This document shows, in pieces, positions 49,219 to 57,505 of a stretch of DNA of 64,000 bases (position 1 is the first letter of the stretch; each line of letters starts with the position of its first letter). Source of the DNA: Thermohalobaculum sp039816045 (GTDB lineage: Bacteria > Pseudomonadota > Alphaproteobacteria > Rhodobacterales > Rhodobacteraceae). A program made the translations under genes and the position numbers. The DNA lies in contig JBCBYB010000024.1 in assembly GCA_039816045.1 (NCBI GenBank), forward strand, positions 1 through 64,000, in the 5' to 3' direction. The notes under the pieces were generated by a model. It was given only the letters and a program-made list of their open reading frames with translations, did no database searches and was not told where the DNA came from.

Positions 49219-50126
49219 GCGATCCTACCCGCTGCGGGTTCGTGGCGCTCATCGGAGAGCCCAATGCCGGCAAGTCCAGCCTGCTTAACCGCATGGTTGG
49301 AACCAAGGTCGCCATCGTGACTCACAAGGTGCAGACTACCCGGGGCCGGATCCGTGGCGTGGCCTTGGTCGACAACGCCCAGATCGTGTTCGTGGACACA
49401 CCTGGGCTGTTCCAACCGCGCCGCCGGCTCGACCGTGCGATGGTGGCCGCGGCCTGGGCCGGGGCTGCGGACGCTGATGCGGTGGTACTGTTGGTCGAGG
49501 CGCATCGCGGGCTGACGGAGGGCGTGGCCGAAATCCTGGAAACCCTCCGCGGATCCGTTCCGGAAGGGAGAACCGTGGCACTCGCGATCAACAAGATCGA
49601 CCGGGTTCGGCGCGATACCTTGCTGCCGCTCTCGGCAAAGCTGAACGAGGCCTATCCCTTCGCCGCGACTTTCCTGGTCTCCGCGACCGGAGGAGACGGC
49701 ACGGCCGATCTGGCGGCATGGCTGGGCGACCGAATGCCGGAGGGCCCTTGGCACTACCCGGAGGACCAAGTCGCCGATCTGCCCCTTCGCAACCTGGCCG
49801 CGGAGATCACCCGCGAGAAATTGATGCTGCGGCTGCACCAGGAGCTGCCCTATCAGCTGACCGTCGAAACCGAGACCTGGGAAGAGCGCAAAGACGGCTC
49901 CGCCCGGATCGAGCAGATGATCTATGTGATGCGCGACGGCCATAAGGGGATCGTGCTCGGCAAAGGGGGCGAGACGGTGAAGGCCATCGGCGCCGATGCC
50001 CGAAAGGAACTCGAAGAGATCCTGGAGCGTCGGGTCCATCTCTTCCTGCAGGTCAAGGTGCGGCCGAACTGGCTCGAGGAGCCCGCGCGCTATCGCGAGA
50101 TGGGGCTCGACTTTTCAGATGGCTAA
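49215..50126 (+). CDS. era: GTPase Era
   Basis: A 303-aa GTPase that binds 16S rRNA for 30S maturation. G1 is GEPNAGKSS, G3 VDTPGLF, G4 NKID and G5 VSATGG. The C-terminal KH domain has the family motif GHKGIVLGKGGETVKAIG. It overlaps rnc by 4 bp, which couples rRNA processing and ribosome assembly genes. Confidence 0.97.
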   Translation: MSDPTRCGFVALIGEPNAGKSSLLNRMVGTKVAIVTHKVQTTRGRIRGVALVDNAQIVFVDTPGLFQPRRRLDRAMVAAAWAGAADADAVVLLVEAHRGLTEGVAEILETLRGSVPEGRTVALAINKIDRVRRDTLLPLSAKLNEAYPFAATFLVSATGGDGTADLAAWLGDRMPEGPWHYPEDQVADLPLRNLAAEITREKLMLRLHQELPYQLTVETETWEERKDGSARIEQMIYVMRDGHKGIVLGKGGETVKAIGADARKELEEILERRVHLFLQVKVRPNWLEEPARYREMGLDFSDG

Positions 50127-50164
50127 GCGGAGCCGCTTCCTCCACCGCGCCCGGATGACCTGAG

Positions 50165-50497
50165 ATGGCGCGCCTTGCCACCGGCCTCTGGATCGGCGCC
50201 TATCTCGCCCGGTTGGGCGCGGAAGGCATCCCCGCACATCTGTTGCATAAGGGAGACGACCGAGCCGGCGCGGTGGCTGTGAAGGTCGCGACCCTTAACG
50301 GCCGAGCGTCGCTCTTTACTCGGAGTTACGATTCCCTGGGTGAACGTGTCTGGACAGCGCTGCTATCGGATGCAGCAGAGGCGGAAATCGATGCGGCCAT
50401 CCGGCGTCAACGCGGCTATGATCCAGATCTCTGGGTTGTCGAAGTCGAGGACCCGAAGGGCCGCCATCTGTTGGATCAGCTCGGGCTGAAGGAGTGA
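50165..50497 (+). CDS. DUF1491 family protein
   Basis: A 110-aa protein with the family start RLATGLWIGAYLARLGAEGIP, then AGAVAVKVATLNGRASLF and a C-terminal DAAIRRQRGYDPDLWVVEVED. It is small and has no membrane helix. The family is restricted to alphaproteobacteria and commonly sits between era and recO, as here, 4 bp before recO. Function unknown. Confidence 0.88.
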   Translation: MARLATGLWIGAYLARLGAEGIPAHLLHKGDDRAGAVAVKVATLNGRASLFTRSYDSLGERVWTALLSDAAEAEIDAAIRRQRGYDPDLWVVEVEDPKGRHLLDQLGLKE

Positions 50498-50501
50498 AGC
50501 G

Positions 50502-51338
50502 ATGGACTGGCGCGATGAGGGACTGCTGCTCAGCGTCAGGCGTCATGGCGAAACGGGCGCTGTGATTGAGGTGCTGACGGCCGAGCATGGCCGCCATGCG
50601 GGTTTGGTTCACGGGGGCGGAGGCGTTCGGCTTGGCTCGGTTCTGCAACCGGGAGCGCAACTGGCGCTGGAGTGGCGAGCACGCCTGGACGAGCATCTCG
50701 GCACTTACAAAGTCGAGCCGATAAAGTCTCGCGCAGCCCAGATCATGGCGGATCGCGCTCGGTTGTCTGGGCTGAACGCGATCTCGGCCATGATCTTGAT
50801 AACCATTCCCGAGCGCGCTCCGGACGAGCGTCTCTACAAGGCAACCCTGGCGATGGCAGATCTCCTGGCGAGCGACGATCCGTTCTGGCCTTCGTCCTAT
50901 GCGCTCTGGGAACTGGAGTTGCTGACGGCGCTTGGCTTCGGGCTCGACTTGGAACGATGTGCTGCGACGGGAACCCGCGGTGATCTCTGCTATGTCAGCC
51001 CCCGCACTGGGCGCGCGGTGTCTCGCTCCGCCGGAGCGGTCTGGGCCGACAAGCTGCTGCCCCTGCCTGGGTTCCTGATCGGCAAAGGCCATGTCACGAT
51101 CGGCGCGGTCCGCGAGGCGTTGCGACTGACGGGGTATTTCTTTGAGCACTCGGTGCTGCCGTCGCTTGACCGGGACGCCGTACCCGAGGCCCGCAGCCGT
51201 CTGTTGAGCGTCTTGGAGCGGATCACTCTGCCGTCGCCTTCCAAGGACGAGCGAAGCCGGGACGACGAGGCCGAGTATCACAAGGCCATGGGCGAATCGC
51301 GCGAGCTTTTGATCCCGGGCAATGGGGCATCCAACTGA
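50502..51338 (+). CDS. recO: DNA repair protein RecO
   Basis: A 278-aa recombination mediator that loads RecA with RecR and anneals strands coated by SSB. The N-terminal OB-fold starts WRDEGLLLSVRRHGETGAVI, then GLVHGGGGVRLGSVLQPG. A helical C-terminal part includes LLTALGFGLDLERCAATGTR, CYVSPRTGRAVS. The zinc site in this variant is reduced. It is the last gene of the run. The C-terminal tail (KDERSRDDEAEYHKAMGES) is long. Confidence 0.95.
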   Translation: MDWRDEGLLLSVRRHGETGAVIEVLTAEHGRHAGLVHGGGGVRLGSVLQPGAQLALEWRARLDEHLGTYKVEPIKSRAAQIMADRARLSGLNAISAMILITIPERAPDERLYKATLAMADLLASDDPFWPSSYALWELELLTALGFGLDLERCAATGTRGDLCYVSPRTGRAVSRSAGAVWADKLLPLPGFLIGKGHVTIGAVREALRLTGYFFEHSVLPSLDRDAVPEARSRLLSVLERITLPSPSKDERSRDDEAEYHKAMGESRELLIPGNGASN

Positions 51339-51434
51339 CGGCGCAAGCGGTCTTTCACGGCGGGCCCTGGCGTGTTTCCCCGAGATGCGCGAGAAGAGCG
51401 AACGACGCTCAGCCTCAACCGGACCACTCCACCA

Positions 51435-53225
51435 ATGACCACCCCTCCGTCGCCGGACCCCACCGATCGACCTGACCAAACCCGTCGAGGGCTGATCTGG
51501 CGTCTGCTTGCCGACAGCGCTTGGGAGCACCGGTGGTCCTATGCGGCCGCTCTGGCGCTGATGGCAATCGTCGCGGCCATGGGCGGCGCGGTTGCGCTGA
51601 TGGTCGAGACCGTGACGGACGAGATATTCTTTGCACAGAAGGCTGAGACGCTGCCCTTTGTCGCCGGTGGGGTCGCGCTGATCTTCATCGTCCGGGGAGC
51701 GGCGATGTTCGGTCAGGCGGTGATCCTCGGGCGCGTCGGCAACCGGATTGTTGCCGGTCTGCAAGCACGGCTCTACGCCCATATGCTCGCCGAGGGTCTG
51801 GTCTTTGATGGACGCGACGACACCACGGGCGATCTCGCCACGCGGATGACGCACAACGCCATGGCCGCACGCCAAGCACTCCAACTCCTGGCCACCCGCC
51901 TCGGGGTCGACCTGATGTCGGTGGTCGTACTGCTGGGCGTGATGCTCTGGCAAGACTGGCGGTTGACCCTGCTGGCGCTCATCGGACTGCCGGCAATCCT
52001 CGGCGGCACGGCGGCGCTGGTCGCCCGCGTGAAGCGGGTCGCAAGGCGAGAAATCACCCTCTATGCCCGCATCATCTCGGGCATGGCCGAGGCCGTATCG
52101 GGCGCGCGGGTCATTCAGGCCTTTGGGCTCGAGACCAGCATGGCCAACCGCATGGGCACCGCGGTCGAAGGCGTTCGCAAACAAGCGGATCGGATCGCCG
52201 TGCTCAAAGGCCTTGTGAACCCTTTGATGGAGACAACGGCCGGGCTCGCTGCGGCCGGGGTGATCCTCTATGGCGGTTGGCGCGTGGTGCATGAGGGGAT
52301 GGAAGTCGGCGTCTTCTTCTCCTTCCTCACGGCCCTGATGATGGCAGGCGACCCCGCCCGGCGTCTTGCGCAACTCCAGGTCGCACTGAAGCAGCACATG
52401 GCGGGCGTGCGGTTCATCTATGAGCTCCTCGACCGGAAGGGTGCCGTTCGCGATGCACCGGAGGCGCGGCCCTTGGCGGTCACCGCAGGCGAGGTCTCGT
52501 TCGAAGACGTCGCCTTCACCCACCCATCGGCCGAGCGCTCTGCACTCACCGGCCTGTCTTTAACAGCTCCGGGGGGGCAAGTGACGGCGCTGGTCGGGCC
52601 TTCGGGCGCCGGGAAATCCTCGGCACTCGGTCTGGTCGAGCGTTTCCACGACCCGGACAGTGGACGGGTTCTCGTCGATGGTCAGGACATTGCCTCGGTT
52701 ACCCGCGGAAGTCTCAGGGAAAACATCGCGCTGGTAACCCAGGAGACCTTCCTCTTCGATGCGACGGTCAGCGAGAACATCGCCATGGGACGGATCGGCG
52801 CTTCGCGGGAAGACATCGTTGCCGCCGCTCGCGACGCCGAGGCGGACGGCTTCATCGAAGCGCTGCCCGAGGGTTATGACACCCCACTCGGCGAGGGAGG
52901 ACAAAGGCTATCGGGCGGGCAGCGCCAACGACTGGCAATTGCACGCGCCCTGCTCCGGAATGCACCGATCCTGTTACTCGATGAGGCCACCGCGGCACTT
53001 GATGCCGAGACGGAGGCCGCTGTGCAGTCCGCCTTCGAACGCCTCGCAAGGGGCCGCACCGTCATCGTGATCGCCCATCGGCTCGCGACCGTACGTCGAG
53101 CGGACCACATCCTCGTCTTCGACGCGGGGCGGGTTGTGGAACAGGGCAACCATGAGAGCCTCTTGCAGCGCGGCGGCCTCTATGCGCGGCTCGCCAGCCT
53201 TCAATTCACTCAGACGGCCGTCTGA
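51435..53225 (+). CDS. MsbA-like ABC exporter (permease-ATPase fusion)
   Basis: A half-transporter of about 596 aa. Residues 20-310 form six membrane helices (SYAAALALMAIVAAMGGAVAL and others). Residues 345-590 are an ATPase: Walker A GPSGAGKSS, Q-loop VTQETFLFD, signature LSGGQRQRLAIARAL, Walker B ILLLDEATAALD and AHRLATVRRAD. It most resembles lipid A or multidrug exporters of the MsbA type, with no nearby lipid gene to settle the matter. The start is unsure: ATG at 51435 (no clear ribosome site) or GTG at 51372, 21 codons earlier. Confidence 0.88.
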   Translation: MTTPPSPDPTDRPDQTRRGLIWRLLADSAWEHRWSYAAALALMAIVAAMGGAVALMVETVTDEIFFAQKAETLPFVAGGVALIFIVRGAAMFGQAVILGRVGNRIVAGLQARLYAHMLAEGLVFDGRDDTTGDLATRMTHNAMAARQALQLLATRLGVDLMSVVVLLGVMLWQDWRLTLLALIGLPAILGGTAALVARVKRVARREITLYARIISGMAEAVSGARVIQAFGLETSMANRMGTAVEGVRKQADRIAVLKGLVNPLMETTAGLAAAGVILYGGWRVVHEGMEVGVFFSFLTALMMAGDPARRLAQLQVALKQHMAGVRFIYELLDRKGAVRDAPEARPLAVTAGEVSFEDVAFTHPSAERSALTGLSLTAPGGQVTALVGPSGAGKSSALGLVERFHDPDSGRVLVDGQDIASVTRGSLRENIALVTQETFLFDATVSENIAMGRIGASREDIVAAARDAEADGFIEALPEGYDTPLGEGGQRLSGGQRQRLAIARALLRNAPILLLDEATAALDAETEAAVQSAFERLARGRTVIVIAHRLATVRRADHILVFDAGRVVEQGNHESLLQRGGLYARLASLQFTQTAV

Positions 53226-53330
53226 GCCGGCATGGATCAAACAGTGCGTGCTGGCTTTTCGCCTGTTCCTCCGCGTGCTAGGTGAACGCAAACCGAGGCT
53301 GCAGCCTCTCCCGGATCAGGAAGGGCCACC

Positions 53331-54296
53331 ATGACCCCGAACGACAGCCCGAAACCCTCGCTGACATTGTACCTCGCCGATCCGCGCGGCTTTTGTGCCG
53401 GCGTGGTCCGCGCGATCGAGATCGTGGAACTCGCGCTCGAGAAGTGGGGCGCGCCGGTCTATGTGCGCCACGAGATCGTGCACAACCGCCATGTGGTCGA
53501 GGAACTGCGTGGCAAGGGGGCGGTGTTCGTCGAGGAACTGGACGAGTGCCCCACGGATCGGCCTGTGATCTTCTCGGCCCACGGTGTCCCCAAATCGGTC
53601 CCTGCGGAGGCGCAACGCCGCGAGATGCTCTATGTCGACGCGACCTGCCCGCTGGTGTCGAAAGTCCACATCGAGGCCGAGCGCCACGCTCGCCATGGCC
53701 GCCAGATTGTGATGATCGGTCATGAGGGGCACCCGGAGACCGTGGGAACCATGGGCCAGTTGCCACACGGCGAAGTCCTGCTGGTCGAAACCGTTTCCGA
53801 TGTCGCAACCCTGGTCCCGCGCGACCCGGACAACCTCGCCTACATCACCCAGACGACCCTCTCGGTCGATGACACCGCGGCTGTCGTGCGCGCGCTTTTG
53901 GAGCGGTTCCCGTCGATCATCGGCCCGACAAAAGAAGACATCTGTTACGCGACGACCAACCGTCAGGAGGCGGTGAAGCAGATGGCCGCCGAGATCCAGG
54001 CGTTGCTCGTCGTCGGTGCGCCGAACTCCTCGAACTCGCGCCGGCTGGTCGAGGTGGGGTCCGCCGCGGGCTGCCCCTATGCCATGCTGGTGCAGAACGC
54101 CAGCGAGATCGACTGGCGGGCCATCGAAGGCGTGCGGTCTGTCGGCCTGACCGCTGGCGCCTCCGCCCCGGAGGTGTTGGTGGATGGCGTGATCGACGCG
54201 TTCCGGGAGCGCTATGACGTCACCATCGAGCGGGTGATCGCGGCCGAGGAGAATGTGAGCTTCAAGGTTCCGCGGGTCTTGCGCGAACCGGCATGA
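53331..54296 (+). CDS. ispH: 4-hydroxy-3-methylbut-2-enyl diphosphate reductase
   Basis: A 321-aa iron-sulfur enzyme for the last step of the non-mevalonate isoprenoid pathway. The three cluster cysteines are in LADPRGFCAGVVRAIEIVE, YVDATCPLVSKVH and DICYATTNRQEAV. SAHGVP and GAPNSSNSRRLVEV line the substrate site. AAGGG precedes the ATG at 53331. It overlaps the following methyltransferase by 4 bp (ATGA). A perfect palindrome GAGGCTGCAGCCTC lies at about 53295-53308 upstream. Confidence 0.97.
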   Translation: MTPNDSPKPSLTLYLADPRGFCAGVVRAIEIVELALEKWGAPVYVRHEIVHNRHVVEELRGKGAVFVEELDECPTDRPVIFSAHGVPKSVPAEAQRREMLYVDATCPLVSKVHIEAERHARHGRQIVMIGHEGHPETVGTMGQLPHGEVLLVETVSDVATLVPRDPDNLAYITQTTLSVDDTAAVVRALLERFPSIIGPTKEDICYATTNRQEAVKQMAAEIQALLVVGAPNSSNSRRLVEVGSAAGCPYAMLVQNASEIDWRAIEGVRSVGLTAGASAPEVLVDGVIDAFRERYDVTIERVIAAEENVSFKVPRVLREPA

Positions 54297-54904
54297 CCGA
54301 GAACGCCACTCTCGATTTCTACGACGCCAACGCCTCCGCCTATGCGGAGTATGCAAGCCAGAAAGTTGAGCGGGATTGGCTCGGACAGTTTATCACGAAG
54401 CTCGGCGAGATCGCGCCCGGCGGCCGCGTGCTCGACTATGGCTGCGGCTCGGGTTGGGCTGGGGCGTCAATGGCGGAGGCCGGCTTTCGGGTGGATGCCC
54501 TTGATGGAACCGCCGGTCTCGCAGCGCAGGCAAAGGACCGCTATGGTCTGAGCGTTCGGGTCGCGCCGTTCGAGGCACTGGACGACGCGGCCACATACAA
54601 CGGCGTATGGGCTTCGTTCTCGCTGCTCCATGCCCGACGTACGGCGATTCCCGGTTTGATCGGACGCATCGGGCGCGCGCTCGTCCAAGGCGGCATCACC
54701 TATATCGGCCTGAAGGAAGGTGAAGGCGAAGCGCCGGACAGTCTCGGTGGCCACTATTCGTATGTTTCGGAAGCGGAGCTCGATGGCTGGCTGCGCTCCG
54801 CCGGATGCCCGGAGGTCGAGATCCACAAGGAAACCGGACAGGGCTATGACGGTACGCCGATCGCCATGCTGCATGCCTTTGCCCGTCGCGAGGGCGCCGC
54901 ATGA
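54293..54904 (+). CDS. class I SAM-dependent methyltransferase
   Basis: A 203-aa methyltransferase. It starts with TLDFYDANASAYAEYASQ, a typical lead-in. Motif I is GGRVLDYGCGSGWAGASMAE, motif II VDALDGTAGLAAQAKDRYG, motif III YNGVWASFSLLH and motif IV ALVQGGITYIGLKEGEGE. It belongs to the Methyltransf_25 group; the substrate is unknown. The 4-bp overlap with ispH shows co-transcription; rnhA follows after 30 bp. Confidence 0.85.
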   Translation: MTENATLDFYDANASAYAEYASQKVERDWLGQFITKLGEIAPGGRVLDYGCGSGWAGASMAEAGFRVDALDGTAGLAAQAKDRYGLSVRVAPFEALDDAATYNGVWASFSLLHARRTAIPGLIGRIGRALVQGGITYIGLKEGEGEAPDSLGGHYSYVSEAELDGWLRSAGCPEVEIHKETGQGYDGTPIAMLHAFARREGAA

Positions 54905-54934
54905 GCGGTTTCTCCACGGTTCTTTGAGACGACA

Positions 54935-55396
54935 GTGGCCGATCTCTACGCCTTTACCGACGGAGCGTGTTCGGGCAATCCAGGCCCGGGCGGCTGGGGT
55001 GTCGTGCTGGAAGCACGCGAAGGGGACACACTTCTGAAGTCGCGCGAGCTGTCGGGCTCGGAGGTGCACACCACAAACAACCGTATGGAATTGATGGCCG
55101 CGATCGCCGCTCTCGAAGCGCTGGAGCGCCCGGCCGAGATCACGCTCACCACCGACAGCACTTACCTGCGCGACGGCATCACGGGTTGGATCCATGGCTG
55201 GAAGCGCAATGGCTGGAAGACGGCCGCCAAGAAGCCGGTAAAGAATGCGGAGCTGTGGCAGCGGCTTGACGCCGCGCAAGCCAATCACCGCGTCCGATGG
55301 GACTGGGTGAAAGGCCATGCCGGGCATCCCCAGAACGAACGCGCCGACGAGTTGGCCCGTGCTGCCATTGCAGCGATGCGCGAAGACGAGGACTAG
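54935..55396 (+). CDS. rnhA: ribonuclease HI
   Basis: A 153-aa RNase H that degrades RNA in RNA-DNA hybrids. The catalytic acids are in LYAFTDGACSGNPGPGGWG, NNRMELMAAIAALEAL and TTDSTYLRDGITGWIHGWK, with WVKGHAGHPQNERADELA at the end. It starts with GTG. Its TAG stop shares CTAG with the stop of the converging fmt. Confidence 0.96.
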   Translation: MADLYAFTDGACSGNPGPGGWGVVLEAREGDTLLKSRELSGSEVHTTNNRMELMAAIAALEALERPAEITLTTDSTYLRDGITGWIHGWKRNGWKTAAKKPVKNAELWQRLDAAQANHRVRWDWVKGHAGHPQNERADELARAAIAAMREDED

Positions 55397-56304
55397 GTCA
55401 GGCGGAGGCCCGCAGCAACGGGTGAACCACGAAGATAGTCCGCGCCGCCTACAGGGCCCCGGCCCGCACGCTGAAGTCGCGTCAAACGCACCGCTCCCTC
55501 TCCGCAGGCGACCAACAAGCGATCGTCAAGCACAGTGCCAGGCTCTGACCGGACCGTGGCCTCGGGTCCAGCCATCAGGATCTTCACCCGGTCACCGCCG
55601 ATCTCGCACCACGCACCCGGAAAGGGGGAGAGCCCACGGATATGGGCTGCAACCTCTTGCGCCGGCCGCGCCCAGTCGATGCGTGCTTCGGACTTCTGGA
55701 TCTTGGCCGCATAGGTGACGCCTTCGGTGGGCTGCGGAACAGCCTCGACCGGTCCATCTGCAAGGCGGCCCAGGGTTTCGACCATAAGCCCCGCACCAAG
55801 CTGGGAGAGCCGGTCGTGCAGGATGCCTGCGGTGTCGTTCGGGCCAATTGGCGTCTCGGCTCGGGCCAGCACCGGCCCGGTATCGAGCCCCTGCTCCATC
55901 CGCATAACACACACGCCGGTGAGCTGGTCGCCAGCCATCACCGCACGCTGGATCGGCGCGGCGCCGCGCCACCGCGGCAAGAGCGAGGCATGCACGTTCA
56001 AGCAGCCGTGACGGGGCGCAGTGAGTGCCGGCAGACGCAGGATCTGGCCATAGGCGACAACCACCGCCACGTCGAGATCGAGCGCTGCAAAGCCCTCCTC
56101 GGCGTCTCGGAACCGTTCAGGGGTCTCGACCGAAAGCCCCATCGCGCGGGCCACCGCCTCGACCGCTGAGAGGCGCAGCGCTCGCCCGCGTCCCGCCCGG
56201 GCCGGGGGCTGAGCGTAGACCCGCGCGACATCATGTCCGGCATCGACAAGCGCGCGCAGAACGGTCACGGCAAAGTCTGGGGTTCCGAGAAAGGCCAGCC
56301 GCAT
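55393..56304 (-). CDS. fmt: methionyl-tRNA formyltransferase
   Basis: A 303-aa enzyme that formylates initiator Met-tRNA. RLAFLGTPDFAVTVLRALVD at the start, the catalytic NVHASLLPRWRGAAPIQRAV, and MRMEQGLDTGPVL are diagnostic. A C-terminal OB-like domain follows (SPFPGAWCEIGGDRVKIL). Its ATG overlaps the stop of the degenerate deformylase by one base (TGATG). The def-def-like-fmt operon couples formylation to deformylation. Confidence 0.97.
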   Translation of the reverse strand: MRLAFLGTPDFAVTVLRALVDAGHDVARVYAQPPARAGRGRALRLSAVEAVARAMGLSVETPERFRDAEEGFAALDLDVAVVVAYGQILRLPALTAPRHGCLNVHASLLPRWRGAAPIQRAVMAGDQLTGVCVMRMEQGLDTGPVLARAETPIGPNDTAGILHDRLSQLGAGLMVETLGRLADGPVEAVPQPTEGVTYAAKIQKSEARIDWARPAQEVAAHIRGLSPFPGAWCEIGGDRVKILMAGPEATVRSEPGTVLDDRLLVACGEGAVRLTRLQRAGRGPVGGADYLRGSPVAAGLRLT

Positions 56305-56831
56305 CAGCGCCGCCCCGTCCCGCGACTGGCTTGTCGTCCCGCCTTGCGCACCTTTTCAAGAAAGCGCTGCCTGCGCACTGCCCCCAGCCGTTCAAAAAAC
56401 ATGCGCCCATCGAGATGGTCGATCTGATGCTGCACACTTTGCGCCCAGGGTCCTTCGAAGCTGCGCTCGATCGCAGCCCCTTCCTCGTCGAGATAGCTCA
56501 CCTCGATCCGGGCCGGGCGCTGGATCTCGGCCCAGTGACCTAGGAGATTCGGACTGCCTTCTGCCTGCTCTCTCGTCTCGCGCGAGACTGCCAGCAAGAG
56601 CGGATTGGCCATGCGGACCGGGCTGTTGGCTTCGGGCGATGCATCCACCACGGCGACACGCAGTCCCACGCCAAGCTGCGGCGCCGCGAGGCCTATCCCC
56701 GGCATCGCGTACATCGCCTCGAGCATCTCTTCCCACAAGGCCCGGATCTCATCGTCGACGCGGCCTATGGGCTGGGCAACCGCCTTCAAGCGAGCGTCCG
56801 GCCAGCGCACATAAGGACGCGGCACGCTCAA
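56304..56831 (-). CDS. degenerate peptide deformylase paralog, probably inactive
   Basis: A 175-aa protein of the deformylase fold. It keeps motif 1 (PGIGLAAPQLG, about 44-54). The EGCLS motif is EGSPNL (91-96), so the metal-binding cysteine is gone. HExxH is HQIDH (135-139), so the catalytic Glu is Gln. Both changes should abolish the normal activity. The start is a TTG overlapping the def stop (TTGA); a GTG two codons later is an alternative. It lies between def and fmt, so it is co-expressed. It may have a binding or other role on formyl-peptides or ribosomes. Confidence 0.87.
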   Translation of the reverse strand: MSVPRPYVRWPDARLKAVAQPIGRVDDEIRALWEEMLEAMYAMPGIGLAAPQLGVGLRVAVVDASPEANSPVRMANPLLLAVSRETREQAEGSPNLLGHWAEIQRPARIEVSYLDEEGAAIERSFEGPWAQSVQHQIDHLDGRMFFERLGAVRRQRFLEKVRKAGRQASRGTGRR

Positions 56832-57352
56832 CCCTCCCGGGCGCGCTCGCGCTTCAGCTTCTTCATCTTCTGGGTAATGAGCTGGCGCCGCATGGGCCCG
56901 AGATAGTCAATGAAAAGCTTGCCGTTCAGGTGGTCGATCTCGTGCTGCACGCAAATCGCGCGCACTTCTGAGAAAACCCGTGTCTCCTCTTCGCCCTCTG
57001 GCGTGAGATAGCGGACCTCCACCTCCTTCGGGCGGCTGACATCGGCGTAGATCTCAGGCAGCGAGAGACAGCCCTCGTTCCAGGTGAGTTGCTCCTCCGA
57101 AGAGGCAACGATCTCCGGATTGATAAGGCAGACTGGGTCCGGCGCCTCACCCTCTTCCTTGCCCGCGCAATCCATGACGACCAAGCGCGCATCGACGCCG
57201 ATCTGTGGCGCGGCAAGGCCAATCCCGGGGGCCTTGTACATGGTCTCGAACATATCATCCGCGAGCGTCTTGAGCGCCCCGTCAATCTCGCGAACAGGAG
57301 CGCAGGTCTTTTTCAGCCGCGGGTCGGGATGGATGAGAATAGGGCGGAGCAT
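56828..57352 (-). CDS. def: peptide deformylase
   Basis: A 174-aa metalloenzyme that removes the N-terminal formyl group from new proteins. All three motifs are intact: GIGLAAPQIG (43-52), EGCLSLPE (93-100) with the metal cysteine, and QHEIDHLNG (136-144). The ATG at 57352 starts LRPILIHPDPRLKK. It is the first gene of a three-gene unit with the inactive paralog and fmt. Confidence 0.97.
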   Translation of the reverse strand: MLRPILIHPDPRLKKTCAPVREIDGALKTLADDMFETMYKAPGIGLAAPQIGVDARLVVMDCAGKEEGEAPDPVCLINPEIVASSEEQLTWNEGCLSLPEIYADVSRPKEVEVRYLTPEGEEETRVFSEVRAICVQHEIDHLNGKLFIDYLGPMRRQLITQKMKKLKRERAREG

Positions 57353-57439
57353 GGGGGGCAAATACGGAGGGCTGCACTCCCGGTCAAGGGGGATGGACCG
57401 GGTGGTTTCCCAGATGGGAGCTGCGTGATTCGTGGACGA

Positions 57440-57468
57440 TTGACCGTCTCGCCCGCTCTGCCTAGGGT
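57440..57468 (+). promoter_or_regulatory. probable promoter of mcl1
   Basis: TTGACC (57440-57445), 17 bp, TAGGGT (57463-57468), 37 bp upstream of the mcl1 ATG. The leader carries AGGAG near the start codon. Confidence 0.5.
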
Positions 57469-57505
57469 GCGGCGCAACAATCTTGCGCGGAACTTAGGAG
57501 ACCCC

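Noticed and set aside
50316..52523. A 735-codon minus-strand frame across recO and the exporter
   Set aside because: Antisense shadow. The plus strand has recognisable RecO and ABC exporter motifs in full.
53295..53308. GAGGCTGCAGCCTC palindrome upstream of ispH as an operator
   Set aside because: A single short palindrome in GC-rich DNA with no second site; could be chance.
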